From the NCBI GenBank assembly GCA_903861055.1, contig CAIOSU010000371.1:1-19222 (forward strand): 19,222 bases of DNA, given 5' to 3'. This DNA comes from an uncultured bacterium. GTDB lineage: Bacteria > Bacteroidota > Bacteroidia > Chitinophagales > CAIOSU01. The notes under the pieces are model-generated. The model was given only the letters and a program-made list of their open reading frames with translations. It did not search any database and had not been told where the DNA came from. The position numbers and the translations under genes are program-made. Shown piece by piece: positions 8,770 through 14,640 of this stretch (position 1 is its first letter; every line of letters begins with the position of its first letter).

Positions 8770-9087
8770 TTGAAAATTTAAAATTTAAAATTGAGGTTTG
8801 CACTTAGCTTTTAGCGCCCCATAATTTCAAAACCCCGCCCATATTTTACCCTCCCTAACCTGCGGCAGGCAGGTATCCTGCCCCCTGACCCATTCGACAA
8901 TAGCTCAGGGTGCCATTCGGGGAGGAACCTGTTATGGCAAAAATTAAAAACAAACTACGTAAGCTCCTCACCCTTTTTCAGGGGGAGGCTGGGTGGGGGG
9001 TGCTCAGTTCAGCACTGCACTTGAATTAACCATACACCTCATCCATTCCACTATAGCCCATCCACCAAAACAACTATCTTTGCACCC
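8770..9087. repeat. 318-base gap built of dispersed repeat fragments
   Basis: No gene is visible. In order: an AT-rich run (AAAATTTAAAATTTAAAATT, 8771-8792); a stem ACCTGC-ggcag-GCAGGT at 8858-8874; a CATTCGACAATAGCTCAGGG word near 8891-8910, a type of sequence I associate with dispersed repeats in Bacteroidota genomes; a C-rich palindromic copy at 8963-9001, inverse to 5821-5856; then the promoter box of the next gene at 9075-9082. The mixture suggests decayed non-autonomous repeat elements. Confidence 0.55.
9075..9082 (+). promoter_or_regulatory. -7 promoter box TATCTTTG before the second methyltransferase
   Basis: An exact TAnnTTTG match whose last base is five bases (caccc) before the ATG at 9088. 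This predicts a transcript starting at or within a base or two of the start codon. Confidence 0.5.
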
Positions 9088-9978
9088 ATGCAGCTACTTA
9101 CCCCACGCCCATGGGCCGATTACGAATTGATTGATACCGGAGGTTTTGAAAAACTGGAGCGTTTTGGTGCCTATACCTTGCGCCGCCCCGAGCCTCAGGC
9201 CGTTTGGGAAAAAGCCCAGCCCGAAAAGGTTTGGCAAGCTGCGCATGCCTACTTCAAAAAAGCAGGCAAAGACCAAAAAGCAGACCTGGAGCGTGGCGAG
9301 TGGATATTGCAAACGGGTATGCCCGAGCAATGGTTTATGGAGTATAAATACCTTAAAATGAACCTGCGATTTAGGTTGGGTTTGACTGCTTTTAAACATG
9401 TGGGTATTTTCCCGGAGCAGGCCACCAATTGGGATTTTATTTACGATGCCGCTTCGCCTTACGCAGGTAGCTTGGATTATAAAGTGCTGAATTTGTTTGC
9501 CTACACTGGCGGTGCCTCGTTGGCTGCCAAGGCCGCTGGTGCCGATGTTACGCACGTAGATTCTATTAAACAGGTGATTAATTGGAGTAAAGAAAACATG
9601 ATAGCGAGCAATTTGGACAATATCCGTTGGATGGTGGAGGATGCGCTTAAGTTTGTGAAACGTGAGGTAAAGCGTGGCAAAAAATACAATGGCATTATCC
9701 TCGACCCACCTGCATATGGGCGCGGACCAGAAGGGGAAAAATGGGTGTTGGAAGATAGCATTATGGAGCTGCTGAAAGAATGCCAAGCACTGATGCTGCC
9801 GCAGCCGTCGTTTGTGATACTGAACCTATACAGCATGGGCTTCTCGTCGCTTATTGCCGATAATTTGGTAAAGACCGTTTTCAACGTTCGTAAAACGGAA
9901 TATGGCGAGCTGTACCTTACCGATAAAGCTGGCCGCCAACTACCCTTGAGCACCTATGCACGCTACGTGAATTTCTAG
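9088..9978 (+). CDS. RlmI/RlmK-like (COG1092) SAM methyltransferase
   Basis: A 296-residue class I methyltransferase related to the 23S rRNA cytosine-C5 enzyme RlmI. NLFAYTGGASLAA at 135-147 is motif I, VTHVDSIKQVINWSKENM at 154-171 binds the SAM ribose, and ILDPPAYGRGP at 204-214 is the DPP(A/S)YGRG motif of this group. The N-terminal region (1-110) has no recognisable PUA RNA-binding domain, so this is the shorter relative without PUA. The substrate is therefore uncertain: rRNA is most likely, but a small molecule or protein is possible. The start is supported by the adjacent promoter box. It is monocistronic, followed by an AT-rich repeat and the Trp leader. Confidence 0.88.
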   Translation: MQLLTPRPWADYELIDTGGFEKLERFGAYTLRRPEPQAVWEKAQPEKVWQAAHAYFKKAGKDQKADLERGEWILQTGMPEQWFMEYKYLKMNLRFRLGLTAFKHVGIFPEQATNWDFIYDAASPYAGSLDYKVLNLFAYTGGASLAAKAAGADVTHVDSIKQVINWSKENMIASNLDNIRWMVEDALKFVKREVKRGKKYNGIILDPPAYGRGPEGEKWVLEDSIMELLKECQALMLPQPSFVILNLYSMGFSSLIADNLVKTVFNVRKTEYGELYLTDKAGRQLPLSTYARYVNF

Positions 9979-9983
9979 TTTTC

Positions 9984-10025
9984 GTTGGTTGATTGGTTAT
10001 TGGTTGATTTGTTATTGGTTAATTG
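9984..10025. repeat. TTGGTTATTGGTTGATT direct-repeat tract
   Basis: Tandem imperfect repeats of TTGGTTGATTGG / TTATTGGTT lie just after the methyltransferase stop. Related words occur at 15655-15744 and, on the opposite strand, at 7964-7998. No hairpin with a T-run is formed here, so it is not an obvious terminator. Confidence 0.6.
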
Positions 10026-10107
10026 GGCAAAATAATAGAAATCAGCTTAAAACTTTTGTGATAAAATATATCTACACATATTTTACCTAGTTTTCAAATT
10101 TCGTCGG

Positions 10108-10115
10108 TATACTTG
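10108..10115 (+). promoter_or_regulatory. Candidate -7 box TATACTTG for the trp leader
   Basis: This is a one-mismatch version of TAnnTTTG, four bases before the leader ATG at 10120. The spacing is the same as for several other genes in the window. No clear -33 TTG is visible at 17-23 bases upstream. Confidence 0.4.
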
Positions 10116-10119
10116 CATC

Positions 10120-10185
10120 ATGAACAATCAAAAGGTACAGCGTAACAATTGGTGGCGCGTTTGGCAAGTCCCAGCGGCCTCGTAG
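10120..10185 (+). CDS. trpL: Tryptophan leader peptide
   Basis: A 21-codon frame, ATG 10120 to TAG 10183-10185, beginning MNNQKVQRNN. Trp codons lie at 10150-10152, 10153-10155 and 10162-10164 (core NNWWRVWQV). Three Trp in 21 residues, against one in the 461-residue enzyme downstream, is far above chance, and the frame ends just before a strong intrinsic terminator. This is the classical design in which a ribosome stalled at Trp codons under starvation prevents terminator formation. The downstream gene encodes a tryptophan synthase beta chain, which matches the amino acid sensed. The peptide itself probably has no function beyond translation. Confidence 0.88.
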   Translation: MNNQKVQRNNWWRVWQVPAAS

Positions 10186-10224
10186 CGTTATTACCTTTTT
10201 CAAACCCATAAGCTGAAAGGGATA
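10130..10224 (+). promoter_or_regulatory. Trp attenuator: competing 1:2 and 2:3 RNA pairings
   Basis: Segment 1 AAAAGGTA (10130-10137) is a perfect complement of segment 2 TACCTTTT (10192-10199), extended by TAAC (10043+100 = 10143-10146) with GTTA (10187-10190). Segment 2, as TACCTTTTTC (10192-10201), can instead pair with segment 3 GAAAGGGATA (10215-10224) with one mismatch and two G-U pairs. That pairing would use up the 5' arm of the terminator. A ribosome stalled on the Trp codons (10150-10164) would cover part of segment 1 and leave segment 2 free. A ribosome at the stop codon would cover segment 2 and let the terminator form. The pairings were drawn by eye, without energy calculation. 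Confidence 0.68.
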
Positions 10225-10255
10225 CGTCGGTCGCACCGAGTATCCCTTTTTCTTT
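10216..10255 (+). terminator. Attenuator intrinsic terminator
   Basis: A perfect 10-base stem AAAGGGATAC (10216-10225) / GTATCCCTTT (10240-10249) is extended by TCGGT (10227-10231) / ACCGA (10235-10239) around a CGC loop, with a single bulged G at 10226. It runs into a T-rich stretch, TTTTTCTTTT, at 10247-10256. It lies 31 bases after the leader peptide stop and about 120 bases before the trpB2 ATG, so it would end transcription before the structural gene. Confidence 0.88.
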
Positions 10256-10377
10256 TCCCCCTTTCAGCTATGGTTCCCTTACTTTTTTATCGATAACAAA
10301 TTATACAACCCAAGGTCCGTATAGGTTTCAAAACCATATCCGTGCCAATTTCTGTTCAACCCACAATACATCATCCC

Positions 10378-11763
10378 ATGAAAAGCAAGAAAATACACCT
10401 TAGCGAAAGTGAAATGCCTACCCACTATTACAACATTTTGGCCGACATGCCCAACAAGCCCATGCCGCCCCTGCACCCTGTAACGCAACAACCGTTGGGG
10501 CCCGAAGACTTGGCACCCTTATTCCCCATGGAGTTGATAAAACAAGAAGTATCAACGGAGCGGTACATTGAGATACCAGAGGAAGTGCAAGAGCTGTACA
10601 AGATTTACCGCCCTACCCCACTCATTAGGGCCACCAACCTAGAGAAAGCACTGGGTACACCCGCCAAAATATACTACAAATACGAAGGTGTTAGCCCTAC
10701 CGGTTCGCATAAACCCAACACCGCAATACCCCAAGCATACTACAACAAAATGGAGGGCGTAACCCACATAACCACCGAAACGGGTGCAGGCCAATGGGGC
10801 TGTGCGCTGAGCTTTGCCTGCCAGCATTTTGGTATTGCCTTGGAGGTATACATGGTAAAGTTGAGTTATGAGCACAAGCCCTACCGCAAGGTATTGATGA
10901 ATACTTTCGGGGCTAAGGTCATAGCCTCACCTAGTAACCAAACCGATAGCGGCAAACAGATTTTGGCAAAAACCCCAGACTCAACAGGCAGCTTAGGTAT
11001 TGCCATATCTGAAGCCGTGGAGGTGGCCATGAAAAACGACCATGTAAAATATTCCCTGGGCAGCGTGCTCAACCATGTGCTATTGCACCAAACCATTATT
11101 GGCCAAGAAGCCATAAAACAATTGGAAATTGCTGGCGATTTTCCAGACATGGTCATTGCACCTTTTGGCGGTGGCTCCAACTTTGCGGGCATAGCCTTTC
11201 CATTTTTGCACCTCAACCTTACCCAAGGCAAAAAAGTGGAGTGCATTGCCGTAGAGCCTACCTCTTGTCCCAAGCTCACCAAGGGCCAATTTCGTTATGA
11301 TTTTGGCGATACCGTGGGTATGGTGCCGCTAATACCGATGTATACCTTGGGACATAACTTTGTGCCGCCCAGCATACATGCGGGCGGCTTGCGCTACCAC
11401 GGTGCTGGGGTTATTGTAAGCCAATTGCTGAAAGATAAGTTGATATCAGCAAGGGCGGTGCAGCAGAGCAAGTGCTTTGAGGCTGGACTTTTATTTGAGC
11501 GCACCGAAGGTATACTGCCCGCTCCAGAGGCCAACCATGCGATTGCTACCGTAATTGAGGAAGCGCTAAAAGCCAAGGAAACTGGCGAGGCCAAAACCAT
11601 CCTGTTCAATCTTTGCGGGCATGGGCATTTCGACCTATCAGCCTATGAGCAGTATTTGGCTGGCAATTTGGTTGACCATGACCTTACCGATGCAGAGATA
11701 AACCAAGCCCTTGAGGAGTTAGATAGCACCTTAACGGTAAGCGCCAATGCCTCTTTGGTATGA
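10378..11763 (+). CDS. trpB2: Tryptophan synthase beta chain, TrpB2 type
   Basis: A PLP enzyme of 461 residues that condenses indole with L-serine to give L-tryptophan. The TrpB2 class is recognised by its N-terminal extension (MPTHYYNILADMP...PPLHPVT, residues 13-36) and length of 450-460, against about 400 for TrpB1. The PLP lysine is K112 in GSHKPN, ETGAGQWG at 134-141 is the carboxylate-binding loop, and GGGSN at 264-268 is the phosphate-binding loop. LCGHGHFDLSAYE lies near the C-terminus. ATG 10378 gives the family start MKSKKIHLSE; a GTG at 10342 adds 12 unsupported residues. Only one Trp is visible in the protein. No trpA or other trp gene is adjacent, so it may use free indole. It is preceded by a Trp attenuator and followed by its own terminator, so it is a self-contained unit. 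Confidence 0.95.
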   Translation: MKSKKIHLSESEMPTHYYNILADMPNKPMPPLHPVTQQPLGPEDLAPLFPMELIKQEVSTERYIEIPEEVQELYKIYRPTPLIRATNLEKALGTPAKIYYKYEGVSPTGSHKPNTAIPQAYYNKMEGVTHITTETGAGQWGCALSFACQHFGIALEVYMVKLSYEHKPYRKVLMNTFGAKVIASPSNQTDSGKQILAKTPDSTGSLGIAISEAVEVAMKNDHVKYSLGSVLNHVLLHQTIIGQEAIKQLEIAGDFPDMVIAPFGGGSNFAGIAFPFLHLNLTQGKKVECIAVEPTSCPKLTKGQFRYDFGDTVGMVPLIPMYTLGHNFVPPSIHAGGLRYHGAGVIVSQLLKDKLISARAVQQSKCFEAGLLFERTEGILPAPEANHAIATVIEEALKAKETGEAKTILFNLCGHGHFDLSAYEQYLAGNLVDHDLTDAEINQALEELDSTLTVSANASLV

Positions 11764-11782
11764 GGTAACTATAATTGACGGG

Positions 11783-11836
11783 GATACCTTTGCGGTGGGA
11801 AGCGGGCCTGCCGTAAAGGTGTCTTTGTTTTTATTT
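11783..11836 (+). terminator. Intrinsic terminator after trpB2
   Basis: A 13-pair stem GATACCTTTGCGG (11783-11795) / CCGTAAAGGTGTC (11811-11823), including two G-U pairs, is followed by TTTGTTTTTATTT (11824-11836). It starts 20 bases after the trpB2 stop. The T-run is on the + strand only, so it should not terminate the convergent folE message. Confidence 0.85.
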
Positions 11837-11851
11837 AAAAAGGGGTGTTGC

Positions 11852-12472
11852 TTAAGACAACTTAGCCGATAGCAAGTTGATAAACTCTTGACGGGTGGCT
11901 TGCTTCTCAAATTCGCCAACAAAAGCCGAAGTAGTGGTTACGCTGTTTTGTTTCTCCACACCACGCATCATCATGCAAAGGTGCTTGGCTTCAATTACCA
12001 CGGCAACGCCCAGTGGCTGTAATGCCTCATTTATGCAATCGCGAATTTGAACGGTAAGACGCTCTTGCACCTGCAAGCGACGAGAAAAAATATCTACAAC
12101 TCTCGGTATTTTGCTCAAGCCTACAATTTTTCCATTGGGTATATAGGCTACATGGGCTCTGCCAAAAAACGGCAACATGTGGTGCTCGCACAGCGAGTAT
12201 AGTTCAATGTCTTTTACGATAATCATTTCGCTGTGATGCTCATCAAATATCGCCGACTCCAAAACCTGTTTAGGATCTATACTATAACCATGCGTCAAAA
12301 ACTGGTACGCTTTGGCAACCCTTTCAGGGGTTTTTAATAAGCCCTCGCGCTGCACATCTTCACCCAAAGAAGTAATAATATTGCCAATTCGCTCCGAAAT
12401 AAACGCCGTTGTTTCGGGGTTGTAGCTATCTAGTTTTTGGTATGAGTAGTGGTCGTCGTCGTCGTGATGCAT
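11852..12472 (-). CDS. folE: GTP cyclohydrolase I
   Basis: A 206-residue enzyme that converts GTP to 7,8-dihydroneopterin triphosphate, the entry step for folate, biopterin and 7-deazaguanine pathways. Zinc ligands C95 and H98 (LCEHHM) and C166 (HLCMMMRG) keep exactly the 3- and 71-residue spacing of the E. coli enzyme. The GLSKIPRVVDIFSRRLQVQERLT block (about 118-140) is the conserved active-site region. The extreme N-terminus is unusual: MHHDDDDHY, rich in His and Asp. It begins eight bases after the stop of the upstream PTPS gene and is almost certainly transcribed with it. The product of this enzyme is the substrate of PTPS. Confidence 0.97.
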   Translation of the reverse strand: MHHDDDDHYSYQKLDSYNPETTAFISERIGNIITSLGEDVQREGLLKTPERVAKAYQFLTHGYSIDPKQVLESAIFDEHHSEMIIVKDIELYSLCEHHMLPFFGRAHVAYIPNGKIVGLSKIPRVVDIFSRRLQVQERLTVQIRDCINEALQPLGVAVVIEAKHLCMMMRGVEKQNSVTTTSAFVGEFEKQATRQEFINLLSAKLS

Positions 12473-12480
12473 AATGGTAG

Positions 12481-12894
12481 TTATTCCCCGAAGTACTCAG
12501 CGTAAATATTCTCGGTTTCGTATAGTTTAATGCTGTGTAATGCACAACCATGTTTAGCAATATGCAGTTCCAATCGCTCCCAAATAACAATCACCAAATT
12601 TTCGGTACTAGCCATTTTACCTTTCAAAAAAGGCACATCCATATTTAGGTTCTTATGGTCGAGTTGATCCACTACCTCATTTTTTATAATGCGGCTCAAG
12701 TCCTTCACGTTCATGATAAAACCGGTCTCGGGGTCAGGTTTGCCTTTTACCGTTACATACAAGTTATAGTTATGCCCGTGCCAATTGGCATTGGCACATT
12801 TGCCAAATACAGCCCAGTTCTTCTCCTCGCTCCAGCTATCATTGTATAGCTTGTGCGCCGCGTTAAAATGCTCTTTTCGTGTTAAGTACACCAC
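12481..12894 (-). CDS. 6-pyruvoyl-tetrahydropterin synthase family protein (PTPS, Cx5HGH type)
   Basis: A 137-residue T-fold enzyme acting on 7,8-dihydroneopterin triphosphate. Zinc ligands are H14 (NAAH), H39 and H41 (HGHNY). The catalytic Cys is C33, five residues before HGH (CANANWHGH), and LDHKNLNMDVPF (about 78-89) carries the catalytic His and Asp. YETEN near 126 binds the pterin. The C-x5-HGH spacing and the LDHKNL-MDVP block resemble mammalian PTPS rather than E. coli QueD (C-x3-HGH). I place the start at GTG 12894 (MVYLTRKEHF, the family start). A longer frame from ATG 12972 would begin upstream of the promoter at 12912-12942. Biopterin-type synthesis and a queuosine role are both possible. 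Confidence 0.9.
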   Translation of the reverse strand: MVYLTRKEHFNAAHKLYNDSWSEEKNWAVFGKCANANWHGHNYNLYVTVKGKPDPETGFIMNVKDLSRIIKNEVVDQLDHKNLNMDVPFLKGKMASTENLVIVIWERLELHIAKHGCALHSIKLYETENIYAEYFGE

Positions 12895-12911
12895 TTTACT
12901 CAAAATTTCGG

Positions 12912-12942
12912 CAAAGATACGGATTAATAAAACGAGTGGCAA
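12912..12942 (-). promoter_or_regulatory. Promoter of the PTPS-folE operon
   Basis: On the minus strand, TTG (12942-12940), a 20-base spacer and TATCTTTG (12919-12912) match both Bacteroidota promoter elements with ideal spacing. Transcription would start near 12905-12908, about 12 bases before the GTG at 12894. This is the best complete promoter in the window. Confidence 0.7.
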
Positions 12943-12999
12943 TATTTTAGTTACGCTCCTAATAAACCCCATTATTATCTACCGTGGGTCAAAATAACT

Positions 13000-13007
13000 T
13001 AACTTTG
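13000..13007 (+). promoter_or_regulatory. -7 promoter box TAACTTTG before the acyltransferase gene
   Basis: An exact TAnnTTTG match, 28 bases before ATG 13036 and divergent from the PTPS promoter. The -33 element is not clear. Confidence 0.5.
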
Positions 13008-13035
13008 CACCTCAACCGCTACACACTTTACTATT

Positions 13036-13614
13036 ATGAGTATTTATGCCGCTTGGTTTAAGTTTAAGAATTGGGAGTTTGATGACGCTAGTATGACCGA
13101 GGAGGTGCACAACTGTGTAATTATAGCTGCCCCGCATACCAGCAACTGGGACTTGATATACATGATGGGTACATTTGATTTATTGGGAATCAAAATCAGA
13201 TTTACCATTAAAAAAGAATGGAGCAATTACCCAATCATTAGCCGTGTTATTGAAAGAATGGGTGCAATATGGATTGACCGTAGCCCCAAAACCGGCAGCA
13301 CCGAGCGCGTAAGCATGGTTGATGCTATGGTTGATTTGTTTAAAGCCAACCCGCGTCTTACTCTAGCGGTTACGCCTGAAGGAACTCGCGCATTGCGCAC
13401 CGAATGGAAGACCGGATTTTACCATGTAGCTGTAAAGGCTGGCGTGCCAATTGCTTTAGGGTACTTAGATTATAAAAAGAAGAAAGCAGGAGTAGGTAAA
13501 ATCATTCACCCGAGTGGCGATATGGACAAGGACTTGCGAGAGATTATGGCCTTTTACAAAACCATAGCTCCTTGCCACCCCGAGAAATTTAGTATTGATT
13601 TGAGATACGCTTAA
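13036..13614 (+). CDS. Lysophospholipid acyltransferase family protein (PlsC-like)
   Basis: A 192-residue acyltransferase of the PlsC/LPLAT superfamily, which moves an acyl chain to a glycerophospholipid or related lipid. The catalytic H-x4-D motif is H34/D39 in APHTSNWD, and the acceptor-binding PEGTR motif is at 114-118. Between them, IKKEWSNYP and GAIWIDRS match the family's motif II region. There is no N-terminal transmembrane anchor, and the protein is shorter than typical PlsC (about 240), which fits the compact Bacteroidota variants. The exact acceptor is unknown. Its start is preceded by a promoter box, and no partner gene follows on the same strand. Confidence 0.88.
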   Translation: MSIYAAWFKFKNWEFDDASMTEEVHNCVIIAAPHTSNWDLIYMMGTFDLLGIKIRFTIKKEWSNYPIISRVIERMGAIWIDRSPKTGSTERVSMVDAMVDLFKANPRLTLAVTPEGTRALRTEWKTGFYHVAVKAGVPIALGYLDYKKKKAGVGKIIHPSGDMDKDLREIMAFYKTIAPCHPEKFSIDLRYA

Positions 13615-13698
13615 AGATTTACGATTTTAGAATTGCGATTTACGATTGAGGAAATTGAGTAAAAATTTAACTCGTAACGCTTAACTATTAACTCGCAA
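13615..13698. repeat. Short direct repeats between convergent genes
   Basis: GATTTACGATT occurs at 13616-13626 and 13637-13647. TTAACTCG followed by AAC (one base apart) occurs at 13667-13674 and 13688-13695. No hairpin terminator is obvious for either neighbouring gene. Confidence 0.55.
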
Positions 13699-14640
13699 CT
13701 AAGCTTTCTTCCTCCCCGTTAGCCACACGCCTGCCAAGATAAGAGCCATACCAACGCCGTGCACCCAACTTAGCGCTTCTCCGAAGTAATAACCCCAACC
13801 GATAGATACTATGGGCATAAGGTAAGTAACCGTAGAGGCGAACAATGCGCTCACGCTCTTGATAAGGTAGTTGAACATTAAAAGCGCAAATGCCGTGCCC
13901 AATACGCCCAGTATGGTTAAGTAACCTAATGCTTGCTGCGATGCCGTATCGGTGGCAACTTGAGTAAAAGCGCCGCTATACCACAAATAAATACCAGCAG
14001 GTGGACCAATAAGGGTAAATGCCGCAGTGGTAATGGTTATAGGCGAAAGGTGTTGCAGCTTATTCTTGATAGTATTAGCACCAATGCCATAACAAAGGCA
14101 GGCAAACACTATTGGTAAGCTGTACAGGTAATTTCCCTCGAAATTGCCATCGGCACGAAGGAACATGATAAGCACCGCGCCCAACAGCCCCACAACCACT
14201 CCCGCAATTTGGTTATTATTAAACCGATTGCTAAAAAACAATGCGCCGATGAAAATGGTACCCAACGGAGTAAGGGCATTGAGCACACCTGCTATAGCAC
14301 TTGGTATGTGTGTTTGTGCAAGGGTAAACAAAAACGGTGGTATGCCACTTCCGAACAAGGCAACAACCAGTATATACTTCCAATCGTTAAGGGTAATAGC
14401 TTTGAATGAAATACGCAACCAAAACAGCGACAATACCAAAAAAGCTAAAAATAAACGCCAGCTGGCAACTTGGGTAAAGGTAAATGCCTCTAACCCGAAT
14501 TTCATGAGGATAAATGAGCTACCCCAAAGCATTGATAATAACAATATTAGCGACCAGTGCACTATTGTTGGTTGCCCGTCGGTATAGGTTGAAGGTTTCA
14601 ATGTTGGAGCATCAAGTGGGGCATTGGCAAACTTGTTCAT
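13699..14640 (-). CDS. EamA/DMT-family transporter
   Basis: A 313-residue inner-membrane protein of the drug/metabolite transporter superfamily, with ten predicted membrane segments arranged as two EamA repeats (about 30-165 and 175-310). LLLSMLWGSSFILMKFGLEA at 32-51 is the typical first helix pair of this family, and AIAGVLNALTPLGTIFIGALF at about 114-134 and FASTVTYLMPIVSIGWGYYF at about 268-287 are the matching repeat motifs. The substrate cannot be predicted. Its ATG overlaps the obgE stop by four bases (ATGA), so translation is probably coupled to the obgE message. The first 28 residues are polar and cytoplasmic. Confidence 0.92.
   Translation of the reverse strand: MNKFANAPLDAPTLKPSTYTDGQPTIVHWSLILLLSMLWGSSFILMKFGLEAFTFTQVASWRLFLAFLVLSLFWLRISFKAITLNDWKYILVVALFGSGIPPFLFTLAQTHIPSAIAGVLNALTPLGTIFIGALFFSNRFNNNQIAGVVVGLLGAVLIMFLRADGNFEGNYLYSLPIVFACLCYGIGANTIKNKLQHLSPITITTAAFTLIGPPAGIYLWYSGAFTQVATDTASQQALGYLTILGVLGTAFALLMFNYLIKSVSALFASTVTYLMPIVSIGWGYYFGEALSWVHGVGMALILAGVWLTGRKKA

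Noticed and set aside
9094..9786. A 230-codon open frame on the minus strand inside the RlmI-like methyltransferase gene
   Set aside because: It lies wholly antisense to a gene with clear catalytic motifs, its translation matches no family I know, and it has no promoter box. It is a by-product of codon usage.
9984..10025. A CRISPR-like or phase-variable repeat array
   Set aside because: The repeats are short, imperfect, without spacers of uniform length, and outside any promoter or coding frame I can support.
10342..10377. GTG 10342 as the trpB2 start
   Set aside because: The family's conserved N-terminus starts near MKSKKIHLSE, encoded from ATG 10378; the 12 extra residues are not conserved-looking.
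11838..11860. A folE terminator on the minus strand (GTTG-CAAC hairpin followed by CCCCTTTTT)
   Set aside because: The stem is only four to five pairs, overlaps the stop codon, and is separated from the T-run by C residues.
12895..12999. A riboswitch between the PTPS and acyltransferase genes
   Set aside because: Only about 100 bases separate the genes, and the two divergent promoter boxes leave leaders of about 12 and 25 bases, too short for an aptamer.
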